DNA from: an uncultured Verrucomicrobiales bacterium
GTDB lineage: Bacteria; Verrucomicrobiota; Verrucomicrobiia; Verrucomicrobiales; Akkermansiaceae
Assembly (NCBI GenBank): GCA_949373085.1
Contig: CASICJ010000016.1
Span: 1 to 44,598, forward strand
DNA length: 44,598 nt
Reading direction: 5' to 3'
The position numbers and the translations under genes are program-made. Positions within the stretch are counted from its first letter, which is position 1. The number at the start of each line of letters is the position of its first letter. Below, piece after piece: positions 18,207-27,332 of the stretch. The notes beneath the pieces are model-generated. The model ran no database searches and was not told the origin of the DNA. It saw only the letters and a list, made by a program, of their open reading frames with translations.

Positions 18207-19529
18207 CTACCCAAAAATCTCGGTGATCGGACCAGCATCTTCTTTGTCAGGGCCAGCCATGCGGAAAGGTCGCTCGCTCGGGGACTCGATGACTTTAGCA
18301 TGATCAAGCCCAAGACTATATGCGATGGTTGAATTTAGGTCGTGGAAGGTGACCGGATTCTCGATCACTTTCCGAGCCTCCTTGTCAGTCTTACCGTAGG
18401 TAATGCCACCTTTCACTCCACCGCCAGCGAGGAGGCTGGTGAAGGCTCCAGGGTGATGACTGCGACCGTTACGATGCTGTTTTTGGATCTCAGGAGTGCG
18501 CCCAAATTCAGAGCTTAGCACGACCAAAGTGGATTCGAGCAAACCGCGCGCCCTGAGGTCAGTGATCAGTGAACTATAAGCTGAATCTAGTAACTGGCAG
18601 CGAGCTTGCACTCCGGTGAAGTTGTCATAGTGGGTGTCCCAATCACCGAGGGTAACCTCGATAAAACGCACGCCATGTTCCACAAGTCGGCGGGCGAGAA
18701 GGCAACCCTGTCCAAAAGAATGGCGACCATATTGATTTCGGATCGTCGGGCTCTCTTTGGTGAGATCGAAAGCGGCAAGATCCTCGCTCTTCATGACACG
18801 CACCGCTTCATCGAAAAGCGTTCCAAAATTTTTGGCGTTGGGCGAGGGATTCTCAAGATGAAAGCGCTTATTGACAGCATCAGTAAGACTAAGTCGACGC
18901 TCAAAATCCTCCTCGCTCACAGAAGGATGCCTGCTCGTCCCTTCCAATCCCTTTTCGGGATTCGTCACAACTGCTGGAGCAAACCTGGCTCCCATCCAAC
19001 CCGCACCGATCATGTTGGCCGGACTGTTAACCGCAATGTATCCGGGAAGCGTATCATTATCAGTACCCTTCAACCGGTTAACCCAACTGCCAAGCGCGGG
19101 ATGAACAATTGTGCCGAGTTGGTTGTAACCCTTATGAAGAAGGTAGCTGGCTTGTTCGTGATCACCTTGCTTCGACTGCATCGAGTGAATGGTGCAAACC
19201 TCCTTCATGACCTTCGCCGTTTCAGGAAGGTAATTGGCAATCTGAAGACCATCGACCGTTGTCGGAATCCCTTTGACCGGGCCTTGGACATCCTGACCGG
19301 GTTTCAGATCAAAGGTATCAATGTGGCTCATCCCACCAGCCATGTTGAGAAAAATAACATGGGTCGCAGGCTTCGATCTTTTCGCGGAAACTTTCTCGCC
19401 GAGAGCTTGGGAAGCAAGGCTCCCTCCTAGCATGGGGGCAAGGCTGACCCCGAGGAATTTTTGGGAGGCATCTCGGAGGAATTCGCGACGGGAGAATTCG
19501 TCGCTCAGGTTTTGAGAAGAGGCGTTCAT
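18207..19529 (-). CDS. DUF1501 Tat-exported protein (module 3)
   Basis: This 440-residue DUF1501 protein has the most canonical Tat leader of the four (SRREFLRDASQKFLGVSLAP, Arg 14-15). The blocks ATHVIFLNMAGGMSHIDTFDLKPG, HPALGSWVNRLKG, GVRFIEVTLGDWDTHYDNF, TLVVLSSEFGRTPEI, GRSHHPGAFTSLLAGGG and FHDLNSTIAYSLGLDH define the family. It diverges from the other three copies (VVLSSEFGR in place of VxWGGEFGR, and a PFRMAGPDKE C-terminus without the LTDVHG tail), so it represents a different subfamily. Its ATG overlaps the stop of the preceding gene by one base (TAATG), indicating translational coupling. Confidence 0.85.
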   Translation of the reverse strand: MNASSQNLSDEFSRREFLRDASQKFLGVSLAPMLGGSLASQALGEKVSAKRSKPATHVIFLNMAGGMSHIDTFDLKPGQDVQGPVKGIPTTVDGLQIANYLPETAKVMKEVCTIHSMQSKQGDHEQASYLLHKGYNQLGTIVHPALGSWVNRLKGTDNDTLPGYIAVNSPANMIGAGWMGARFAPAVVTNPEKGLEGTSRHPSVSEEDFERRLSLTDAVNKRFHLENPSPNAKNFGTLFDEAVRVMKSEDLAAFDLTKESPTIRNQYGRHSFGQGCLLARRLVEHGVRFIEVTLGDWDTHYDNFTGVQARCQLLDSAYSSLITDLRARGLLESTLVVLSSEFGRTPEIQKQHRNGRSHHPGAFTSLLAGGGVKGGITYGKTDKEARKVIENPVTFHDLNSTIAYSLGLDHAKVIESPSERPFRMAGPDKEDAGPITEIFG

Positions 19530-21454
19530 TAGTAGATGAAGAGAAATTCAGGAGTGCAGACGAGAGCGGAAACGATGTTGGCTAACCCCTGGCCCTCGCG
19601 ATCGACCAATTCCTTGTTGCACATCGTGCGTTCCTGCTCGGTGGGCATCCGGGTGAGGATAGATTGGAAGAGCAAGACTCCCTTTTCGTCGAACGAACCA
19701 GGGACCTCAAAAATCTTACGAATCGCGGTATCGTCCTTGGTTGCGATCATGGTTTGAGTTACTCCGTTGAGCATCTGGAGCGTCTGACTTAGACTTCCTT
19801 CATTGGTCGCACCATCGATACTAATGCGATCGGATTGGCCGAACTTCCGGAGGAAATGGTTGGGCAACGCCGGGCTGGGAAGCTCCGAGGCACGAGCCAT
19901 TCCCCGAATTGCCGAAGTCATCAGGCGACCGTGACCCGCGATGTAAGTCGGTGGTCGTGGTGCGGGTGCTTTGGGACCGGTCCCATCGCGCGCTTCCTTA
20001 TACTTCATGATGACCCATTCCTGATAGTCCTTGATCGTCTTAAAGGAATGAACCTTTCCGATGATGTCCTCGAGGCGGCCAATGTAACGACCGTGAATGA
20101 AAAGGTGCTCCATGTCTTCCAGCCGCTGCGGCGATTCTGGGTCTTCGAGAACGAGTGTGATCAAGGAGTCCCAAATCTGCTCGGCGCTCATCCTCTCGAT
20201 AGGCCGGCCTTGTAAGCCATGAAAGGAAGCCTCGGCATCCGGAGCGGACTTTACAGCAAAGGCCTTAGTCAACATGAGAGTCTGTTGGAAGGCGCGAAGA
20301 TCGTAGTCGTAGTCCTTGATGAGCTTCATCAACGCACCACTGAGAGCACCGGTGACAGAATCTTTTGGATTCAGGAACTCTTCGTTGTCCTTCTTGTGCA
20401 ATTTGGCACCCATCACCCGCAGCCACATTCTCGCCGCGATGGAACCACCAAAGGTCGGGTTTTCCTCGCCCACCACCCAGGCCGCAAATCGATCAAGGCT
20501 ATCCGGGTTTGTCTTTTTTGATTCAAGGCGCACCTTCCCGCCAAAGGGAGTTCGGCCCTCTACCATCTCGCCCGGATCACCATCTTCGTATTGGTAATCA
20601 TCAGGGAGCTTCATCCGCCCTGTCCCCTTACCGGGCTCGATCCCACTAGCGGCATACTGGCCAATCGCATCGCTAAAGAAGTGCAAGTGGTGAAGACCCG
20701 GTGCATTGAACTTTTTATCCGACGACATTTTAACAAACAAACGCCTACCTCTTAAAAAATCGAGGCGCCCATAATTGCTTTTTCCGTGGGTGAAGGCAGC
20801 GAGATTGAAAAAGTCAATTCGTTCCCAACTCGAACCCGGGTCATCGTGGCACTGGGCACACTCCATACGAACCCCCAAAAAAGCCCGCATGGTATTGGCA
20901 GAGTTATCTAGCGGCATACCAATATCCCGGGTGTAGTAATGGGAGGCCCCAGAACCGGTCCAGCCATTGCCACGGCTCGATAGCAACTCGACGGTCATCG
21001 CTTTCCAGCTTTTGTTTTCGCGAACGGACTGCCGCGTCCAATTAATAAGCGGAGTGTTGGAACTAAAATATCCTCCCTGTAATTTTACTTCGTTGAGCCT
21101 GAGATGATCATGGAACCAATTATTCATGTGGCTTTGATAACCCTTCGAACGATAAAGCCGATCAACCAAGCGGCTGCGTTTGTTCGCAGCCGGATCGTTA
21201 GCAAACTCCTTGATCTCAGCTAAAGTAGGGATCCGCCCGATGGCCACCAAGGAAGCGCGGCGTAAAAAGTTGAAGTCATCAATCGGAGCCGGCTTGGTCT
21301 TTCCGGATTTTTCAAGGACGGAACTGATGAGAATATCAAGATTTGCGGCCTCCTTTCCCATCCTTTCGGGAGTGATCTCCACCGCAAATAGAAAAGACCA
21401 CGAAAAAAGAGCCCCGAATGCCAAGATGTGGGAAGTGAAAAGACGGCGCATCAT
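19529..21454 (-). CDS. DUF1549/DUF1553 protein without a PSCyt1 domain (module 3)
   Basis: This 641-residue secreted protein has a leader (MMRRLFTSHILAFGALFSWS) that runs straight into DUF1549. The N-terminal PSCyt1 haem domain seen in the other three modules is absent. FNFLRRASLVAIGRIPTLAE corresponds to the DUF1549 start, and MECAQCHDDP (C199-H203) is the only CxxCH. The DUF1553 half includes FGGSIAARMWLRVMGAKLHKK, QTLMLTKAF and a C-terminal RMPTEQERTMC...SALVCTPEFLFIY. It is much shorter than its 930-1020-residue relatives. It is translationally coupled to the DUF1501 gene downstream. A 21-bp tandem repeat lies just upstream of its start. Confidence 0.85.
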   Translation of the reverse strand: MMRRLFTSHILAFGALFSWSFLFAVEITPERMGKEAANLDILISSVLEKSGKTKPAPIDDFNFLRRASLVAIGRIPTLAEIKEFANDPAANKRSRLVDRLYRSKGYQSHMNNWFHDHLRLNEVKLQGGYFSSNTPLINWTRQSVRENKSWKAMTVELLSSRGNGWTGSGASHYYTRDIGMPLDNSANTMRAFLGVRMECAQCHDDPGSSWERIDFFNLAAFTHGKSNYGRLDFLRGRRLFVKMSSDKKFNAPGLHHLHFFSDAIGQYAASGIEPGKGTGRMKLPDDYQYEDGDPGEMVEGRTPFGGKVRLESKKTNPDSLDRFAAWVVGEENPTFGGSIAARMWLRVMGAKLHKKDNEEFLNPKDSVTGALSGALMKLIKDYDYDLRAFQQTLMLTKAFAVKSAPDAEASFHGLQGRPIERMSAEQIWDSLITLVLEDPESPQRLEDMEHLFIHGRYIGRLEDIIGKVHSFKTIKDYQEWVIMKYKEARDGTGPKAPAPRPPTYIAGHGRLMTSAIRGMARASELPSPALPNHFLRKFGQSDRISIDGATNEGSLSQTLQMLNGVTQTMIATKDDTAIRKIFEVPGSFDEKGVLLFQSILTRMPTEQERTMCNKELVDREGQGLANIVSALVCTPEFLFIY

Positions 21455-21465
21455 AATTGATTACA

Positions 21466-21507
21466 AAAATAGAAACTCAAAATTTGAAAATAGAAACTCA
21501 AAATTCT
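21466..21507. repeat. 21-bp tandem duplication in a divergent promoter region
   Basis: The units at 21466-21486 and 21487-21507 both read AAAATAGAAACTCAAAATT plus two bases, an almost perfect head-to-tail duplication. It lies 12 bp upstream of the start of the module 3 PSD gene and ahead of the divergent golvesin-like gene. It could be a duplicated operator half or simple slippage. Confidence 0.7.
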
Positions 21508-21593
21508 CACCATTTGAGACCTCGGACACAAAAGTTTAAAAACAAAGTGAAATGACATCGCCCTGTTACAACGCTCTAGCTAGTCTCATCGAC

Positions 21594-22163
21594 ATGCCAA
21601 GGTTCTTCCTCCCGATGCTGTTCTCTCTTGGAGGAGGTTGCGTCTTTTCCATCGAACCTCATCCCGATGCAACTCCCAACACTCATGCGCCAGGTGAAGT
21701 CGACATCAAGGCCAACCTGAAATTCATCATCCCCAACCCAGATACTCTCCCAGGAATTGTCCTTGATGAGACCAACGCCATTCTCAAGGGAACATGGCAA
21801 TATTCAACCCACACCCCACCCTATGTTGGCATCGGATACCTTCATGACCAAAAATCGGACAAAGGGAAAAAATCCGCGACCTTCATTCCTGATCTCCCAC
21901 GATCTGGGAAATACGAAGTCCGTCTCTCCCATTGCTACAATTCAAGACGCTCGACCGTTACACCCGTCACGATCGTTCACGCGAACGGAAAATCCATCGT
22001 TCGGATTAATCAACAGGATGTCCCCAAGCATGGAAAACTCTTTAGATCCCTGGGAACTTTCGAATTCAAGAAAGGAAAAAACGGATCAGTCATTATTTCA
22101 AACGAAGGAACCGAAGGGAAATACGTCATCGCTGATGCCGTGCAATTCTTGCCGAAACACTAA
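21594..22163 (+). CDS. Secreted protein with golvesin/Xly carbohydrate-binding-like domain
   Basis: This exported protein of about 190 residues is almost entirely one beta-sandwich domain. It runs from ...PDTLPGIVLDETNAILKGTW to GSVIISNEGTEGKYVIADAV. The closing pattern of ISNEGTxGxxVADAVxF is characteristic of the golvesin C-terminal/xanthan-lyase CBD-like domain. Such domains usually sit at the end of larger enzymes; here it stands alone, which suggests a binding or adhesion role. The frame is open from ATG 21552, but ATG 21594 gives a better signal peptide (MPRFFLPMLFSLGGGCVFS). The Cys in that leader could be lipidated, although the box is not canonical. It is followed 18 bp later by the methyltransferase-like gene. 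Confidence 0.6.
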   Translation: MPRFFLPMLFSLGGGCVFSIEPHPDATPNTHAPGEVDIKANLKFIIPNPDTLPGIVLDETNAILKGTWQYSTHTPPYVGIGYLHDQKSDKGKKSATFIPDLPRSGKYEVRLSHCYNSRRSTVTPVTIVHANGKSIVRINQQDVPKHGKLFRSLGTFEFKKGKNGSVIISNEGTEGKYVIADAVQFLPKH

Positions 22164-22181
22164 AGAAGATAACCCGCTACT

Positions 22182-22829
22182 GTGTCTCTCGAACAACTTA
22201 ATGTGATCTCGCGGCCCTGCGAGATACCGGATGAAGTTACCGCAATGCTTGCCGAGGCCGAGCAACGCTGTGACGCCTTTTTCGAGGCCGGACTGGACCG
22301 GCGCTACCCGCGTTACCTTCCCAGTAATCCTGAAAAAGTCTTTGCGGCCATCGCCACTCTCAAAGAATCTGGAATCCTTCGCGGTGACGTTTTCTGCGAA
22401 TGGGGCTCCGGGTTTGGGATCGCAACCTGCATGGCCTCCCTCCTAGGTTTTAAAGCCTACGGAATCGAAATCGAAGATGGCCTTGTAAAGCTCTCCACCG
22501 AACTAGCTCAAGACCTCTCCATCCCCGCCGAATACCTTTGCACCAGTTACCTTCCTGAAGGTTATGAAGAATGTGAAGGCATCGGCGGCAAGGACCTTCT
22601 TCCTCCACAGGCCACCACTTCTGGTGGAGCAATCATCGACACTACTCCGCTCTACGATGGTCTTGACCCTGGCGAAGTCGATCTCTTCTTTGTCTACCCT
22701 TGGCCCGGTCAGGAGGAGTTCATGATGGACCTCTTTGATGAAGTCGCCAGCGAAGATGCCATTCTTTTAATTTATCAGGCCGACGGAGAAACCACCGTCC
22801 ATCGCCAGAGCTTTAACGACGAGAATTAG
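22182..22829 (+). CDS. Class I SAM-dependent methyltransferase-like protein
   Basis: This 215-residue cytoplasmic protein has a Rossmann-type SAM-binding core. VFCEWGSGFGIATCMASLLG (about residues 66-85) matches motif I (E/DxGxGxG). YGIEIEDGLVKLSTELA is the acidic motif II strand, and VDLFFVYPWPGQEEF occupies the position of motif IV. No substrate-defining domain is visible. It starts at GTG 22182 with no in-frame ATG nearby. It is close behind the golvesin-like gene and converges on the WA-repeat gene. The substrate is unknown; it may be an inactive or small-molecule methyltransferase. Confidence 0.65.
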   Translation: MSLEQLNVISRPCEIPDEVTAMLAEAEQRCDAFFEAGLDRRYPRYLPSNPEKVFAAIATLKESGILRGDVFCEWGSGFGIATCMASLLGFKAYGIEIEDGLVKLSTELAQDLSIPAEYLCTSYLPEGYEECEGIGGKDLLPPQATTSGGAIIDTTPLYDGLDPGEVDLFFVYPWPGQEEFMMDLFDEVASEDAILLIYQADGETTVHRQSFNDEN

Positions 22830-22905
22830 ATTCCTCTGGGGCTCCACTCACCATTCCCATTCAATTCTCAATCGAGGAAGAATCCGCCACCGATCTCCTA
22901 TGAAG

Positions 22906-24315
22906 TTACTCAGACTGCTCTCCCGGATCTTCAGCTGGACCCGGGTCTTCATTTCTTCCAAAGACTTGGTTGAGCTCGCGGCGTTGCTCAGGCGAAATCT
23001 CTGCGCTTTGAAGTGCGGCATTCGCGGAGGCAAAGTCGCGTGAGCTCCAACGATGAAGCACCTCCCGCATCATCCCGGTCCTATGTCCATCATCACTGAG
23101 ACTGTTTGCCCAGTCGAACGCTGCCGCGGGGTCGGCAGGAAGCATCGTTTCAACCACCCGTTCCGCCGCCGCATCACGAACCCTTCCTTCCGGAAGCTCT
23201 AGGATCCACTCGCCGGCAGCCATGCTATCAATCCGCAGCCAACGCTCAGCCACCTCTCCAACCGCAGCGCGACGCACCTCCCCAGGCTCCGGAAGACCCA
23301 TTGCCCAGTCAGCAGCTTCTTGAGGACTAGCCGCGGACCACGCCGAAGCGATTTCTTGCGCCATCCGTCGGTGTTCGTTTGTTGCCCGCAACTGGGGCGA
23401 GAGGCCTGCCGTAAGTTCACCGTAGATCGCAGCTGCTTTTCCCGGAGTATTTTCAGCCACTCCACGTAAGATTGATCGAGTGGCTCGGTGACGATCTTCA
23501 CCTACCAACCCTTGCGCCCATTCCATCGCAGAAGCCGTGTCTTGGCTTGCCCAACGACGAGCCGCAATCTCAAGGGCTTGATGCTTCACGAAGAGGTTGT
23601 CTATTGTCGAAGCGAAATTAGCGGCGGCTGAGGGATCTGTCTCGGCCCATGAACTTACGACCCCACCCATCGCCCGGCTGCGTATCGCGGCATCCTCTTG
23701 AGACGCTCCCCATTCCATCGCCGCAGTTCGGTCGCTCTCAGCCCAACGATGGGCCATCTCATGCACTAAATGTAAATTTTGCTCCGAGGTCGGGAGCTCG
23801 GCTACATATTGAGCAGCACCCGCAGGATCCTCTTCCGACCAGCCATGCAAAGCGCTATGTAAAGCTCGCCGACGATCACTTCCATCCAAACTTTCGGCCC
23901 ATTCAATCGCTGCCTGACCATTCCGGCGACCCCAGACATTTGCGAGATGCTCCAGCATGTGTCGGCGATCTCGACCAGCCGGAAATGATTGTAAAAGTTG
24001 ACTCGCGGTCTTTGCATCCATGCTCCCACCATCTTGGAGCTTTTCCATCGCATCTCGAAAAGATTCCAATACTCCATCAGCTCCCTCTTCTCTTGACTCT
24101 TGGAGCTGTCGATCAGAATCACTTCGACCAGACTGAGAAGAAATGGCCCGGCTTCTTGATCCTCTCGAAGACAAGCTGCTGGACTCTTTGTTTCTGACTC
24201 GCGCACCTTCCGCCGCGGCCGTATCCTCCACAGGAGAAAATACAACGCGGTCAACCGCGATCCCTGCAGCAAAGGCAGCAACTGCGATAAGACAAGAGCT
24301 TATGTTAAATTTCAT
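22906..24315 (-). CDS. Exported WA-repeat alpha-solenoid protein
   Basis: The start is set at the ATG at 24315 because MKFNISSCLIAVAAFAAGIA begins a membrane anchor or signal. The frame is open 9 codons further. A low-complexity Ser/Arg linker (about residues 35-80) is followed by about ten helical repeats of 30-35 residues. Their consensus is close to WAExDPxAAxxWAxxLPxxxxRxxAxxxVxxxWA, as in AAIEWAESLDGSDRRRA, AVGEVAERWLRIDSMAAGEW and VVETMLPADPAAAFDWANSL. Such arrays are common in Verrucomicrobiota and probably form a protein-binding superhelix. No catalytic motif is present. It stands between the methyltransferase-like gene and module 4. Confidence 0.7.
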   Translation of the reverse strand: MKFNISSCLIAVAAFAAGIAVDRVVFSPVEDTAAAEGARVRNKESSSLSSRGSRSRAISSQSGRSDSDRQLQESREEGADGVLESFRDAMEKLQDGGSMDAKTASQLLQSFPAGRDRRHMLEHLANVWGRRNGQAAIEWAESLDGSDRRRALHSALHGWSEEDPAGAAQYVAELPTSEQNLHLVHEMAHRWAESDRTAAMEWGASQEDAAIRSRAMGGVVSSWAETDPSAAANFASTIDNLFVKHQALEIAARRWASQDTASAMEWAQGLVGEDRHRATRSILRGVAENTPGKAAAIYGELTAGLSPQLRATNEHRRMAQEIASAWSAASPQEAADWAMGLPEPGEVRRAAVGEVAERWLRIDSMAAGEWILELPEGRVRDAAAERVVETMLPADPAAAFDWANSLSDDGHRTGMMREVLHRWSSRDFASANAALQSAEISPEQRRELNQVFGRNEDPGPAEDPGEQSE

Positions 24316-24521
24316 TGGGCGGCCAGTAAGATACCCTACCAAATATTCGAACGAAACACTCTTTTTATAAGATTCCTCAGAATCTGCCCATAAAAAATTG
24401 GCTTCTCAAAAAACTGCCGAATTCCAGGCGATTTTCTGTCCGTTAACGAGAACCAAAGCCAATCAACTTGGATGCTTGCTGATTGCCTCGGCACCGATCC
24501 GCGTTATAAAGATCTCTGTAA

Positions 24522-27329
24522 ATGGAGCGCCTTTCTCTTATTCTCACCATCGCACTGATCTCAGTCACTTTTTCACAGGAAGTGGTCTTCAACCGCGACA
24601 TTAGGCCCATCCTTTCAAACAAATGCTTCTTCTGTCACGGCCCCGACGAAAAAACACGCGAGGCCGACCTTCGTCTCGATACCCGAGAGGGCGCGATTGA
24701 AGACCACGACGGATTCTTCGCGATCGTTCCGGGCAAACCAGATGATAGCGAATTAATCTACCGCATCGCGGAAGCCACTGGTGATGAAGCAATGCCTCCG
24801 CCACATGCCAAAAAAGAAAGTCTCACCCAAGAAGAAGTCGCTCTCTTTCGTCGCTGGATTAAACAAGGGGCTCCCTACCAAGGCCACTGGTCCTTCGAAC
24901 CTCTCGCCAAGGGCACCCCACCTACCTCTTGGGAAGACCATCCGATCGACTACTTTATCAACGCTTCCCTTGCACGTCTTGGCATCAAGCCCTCACCCAC
25001 CGCCGATCGAGCCACTCTCATAAGACGACTCTCTCTCGATCTCACCGGCCTCCTTCCGACGCCCGAAGAAACTAACGACTTCATCAACGACAAACGCCCC
25101 GACGCATGGACTCGCCTTGTAGACCGTCTCCTTGCGAGCCCGCACTATGGCGAGCGCTGGGGTCGGCACTGGCTTGATCAGGCTCGCTACGCTGATTCCC
25201 ACGGCTACTCGGTCGATGGCGGCCGCGACATGTGGCCTTACCGCGACTGGGTCATCAAAGCACTCAACGACGATCTTCCCTTCGATCAATTTACGATCGA
25301 ACAACTGGCTGGTGACCTCCTTCCCAAACGCACCAAGTCCCAGCTTATTGCCTCGGCCTTCCACCGGAATACCCTCATTAACCAGGAAGGCGGATCGGAC
25401 CGCGAGCAATTCCGCGTGGAGTCTGTCATCGACCGCGTCAACACCACCGGAGCGGTTTGGCTTGGCCTCACGGTGGGTTGCGCCCAATGCCACACGCACA
25501 AGTTCGATCCCATCACACACCGTGAGTATTACGAACTCTTCGCCTTCTTCAACAACACCGAAGATGCCAACGGCACCGGCCCCACGGTGGAGGTCAAACA
25601 ATTTGAGATCCTCAACAACGGCCCCAAAACGATTATGCCTGAAAAGACGGAATCTGCGCAGACAGCCAAGTGGGTTCCGGTTCGTTACGAGGACTATCGT
25701 ACTTCCTCCAACGTAAATTTAAAACGTCTCCCCGACAACTCTCTCCTTGTTGATAAATCCACCAAACAAAAAGAATCTTACGAACTCAAAATCTCCACCA
25801 ATCTCAAGACCGTCGCCGCGCTCCGGCTCCGCACCCTCCCTGATAAATCCCTCCCAAAGAAAGGGCCGGGTACTGCGAGCAATGGAAATTTCGTCCTCAC
25901 TAATCTGAGCATCATGATCGGCGGAAAGCCCATTCGCCTTAAAGCTGCTTTCGCTGATCACGAGCAACCAGACTACCCGGCTTCCCACATCATCGATCGT
26001 GACAAGAAGACTGGATGGGCCATCAACATCGGTCGCGGACAAAAGGCTATAATGAACGCTGAGCACGAAGTGACTTTTCTCTTCGAAAAACCCATTGCAA
26101 CCAACGGCAAGCCACTCACCGTCCGCATGGAGCACAATCTCCACGATGACTATCTCGTCGGACGTTTCGCCCTCGATCTCTCCGCCACCGCTCCGTCCAT
26201 TCCGAGAGGTAAAGAACCCGGCAAAGTCACACCCCGCACTGGAAAGCTCATGGTGATGAAGGAACTGGCCAAGCCGCGCACCACTTATCTCCTCACTCGC
26301 GGTGACTTCACCCGACCCAATAAAGACCTCGGAGAACTCACGCCCGGGATTCTCTCCAAAGTCAAACCCGCTCTTCCCAATCCCACCTCGCGCCGCAATC
26401 GTCTCGACCTCGCCAAGTGGCTCGTCGATCCCGCCAACCCGCTCACACCCCGTGTCACTGTCAACCGAACCTGGATGCGCTACTTCGGGCGTGGTCTCGT
26501 CGAGACCGAAGAAGATTTTGGCACGCAAGGATCTCCTCCCACCCATCCCATTCTCCTCGACTATCTCGCCAATCGCTTCATCGAAGATGCTTGGTCCATG
26601 AAAAAAATGCACCGCCTCATCGTTACCAGCGAAACCTATCGTCGCTCTTCAAAAGCCCGCCCCGACCTCGCTGTTCTCGATCCACGCAATCTCCTTCTCG
26701 CCCACCAAAGCCGCCTTCGCCTCGACGCTGAAATCATCCGCGACGCCGCTCTCAGCGCAAGCGGACTTTTCACCCCCGTCATCGGTGGCCCCGGCGTCTA
26801 CCCGCCCCAACCCGATGGCATTTACGCCTTCACCCAAAGCCGCAAAGGTTGGAACACCAGCACCGGTCCCGATCGCTACCGTCGCGGGATGTATACCTTC
26901 TTTTATCGCAGCGCCCCTTACCCGCTTCTCTCCACCTTTGACGCCCCAGACTTCCAAACCGTCTGCACCCACCGCGTCCGCTCCAACACCCCACTGCAAG
27001 CGCTCACCATCGCGAACGATCCCGCCTTTCTCGAAATCGCCCAAGGTCTCGCCACCCGTCTACTTCGCACCAAACCCGACGGACTCGAAGCTCTTATTCA
27101 CCACGCTTTCCAACTCACCCTCTGCCGTGAGCCAAGCAGCGAGGAACTCTCCATTCTTAAAAAATACGTTCACCAACAGATCAAGGACTTCGCCGAAGAC
27201 GAGGAAGCCGCCCAAGCACTCCTTTCCAGCAATCTCCTCTCTTCCGAAACTCCGCCCGCCGAAGCCGCCGCCCTCGTTGGCCTCGCCCGCGCGCTCTTAA
27301 ACACCGACAACTTCATTACCCGCGAGTAA
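24522..27329 (+). CDS. PSCyt1-DUF1549-DUF1553 secreted protein (module 4)
   Basis: This 935-residue protein has a short Sec leader (MERLSLILTIALISVTFSQ). PSCyt1 follows with CFFCHGPDEKTREADLRLDT (C35-H39) and EAMPPPHAKK. DUF1549 carries HYGERWGRHWLDQARYADSH and CAQCHTHKFDPI (C320). The middle insert (about residues 385-565) has a discoidin-like look (DHEQPDYPASHIIDRDKKTG, then VTFLFEKP) and is different again from the inserts in modules 1 and 2. DUF1553 spans about 625-895 (NRLDLAKWLVDPANPLTPRV, THPILLDYLANRF). It ends 3 bp before the DUF1501 start. It is closest in layout to module 1. Confidence 0.85.
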   Translation: MERLSLILTIALISVTFSQEVVFNRDIRPILSNKCFFCHGPDEKTREADLRLDTREGAIEDHDGFFAIVPGKPDDSELIYRIAEATGDEAMPPPHAKKESLTQEEVALFRRWIKQGAPYQGHWSFEPLAKGTPPTSWEDHPIDYFINASLARLGIKPSPTADRATLIRRLSLDLTGLLPTPEETNDFINDKRPDAWTRLVDRLLASPHYGERWGRHWLDQARYADSHGYSVDGGRDMWPYRDWVIKALNDDLPFDQFTIEQLAGDLLPKRTKSQLIASAFHRNTLINQEGGSDREQFRVESVIDRVNTTGAVWLGLTVGCAQCHTHKFDPITHREYYELFAFFNNTEDANGTGPTVEVKQFEILNNGPKTIMPEKTESAQTAKWVPVRYEDYRTSSNVNLKRLPDNSLLVDKSTKQKESYELKISTNLKTVAALRLRTLPDKSLPKKGPGTASNGNFVLTNLSIMIGGKPIRLKAAFADHEQPDYPASHIIDRDKKTGWAINIGRGQKAIMNAEHEVTFLFEKPIATNGKPLTVRMEHNLHDDYLVGRFALDLSATAPSIPRGKEPGKVTPRTGKLMVMKELAKPRTTYLLTRGDFTRPNKDLGELTPGILSKVKPALPNPTSRRNRLDLAKWLVDPANPLTPRVTVNRTWMRYFGRGLVETEEDFGTQGSPPTHPILLDYLANRFIEDAWSMKKMHRLIVTSETYRRSSKARPDLAVLDPRNLLLAHQSRLRLDAEIIRDAALSASGLFTPVIGGPGVYPPQPDGIYAFTQSRKGWNTSTGPDRYRRGMYTFFYRSAPYPLLSTFDAPDFQTVCTHRVRSNTPLQALTIANDPAFLEIAQGLATRLLRTKPDGLEALIHHAFQLTLCREPSSEELSILKKYVHQQIKDFAEDEEAAQALLSSNLLSSETPPAEAAALVGLARALLNTDNFITRE

Positions 27330-27332
27330 CTC

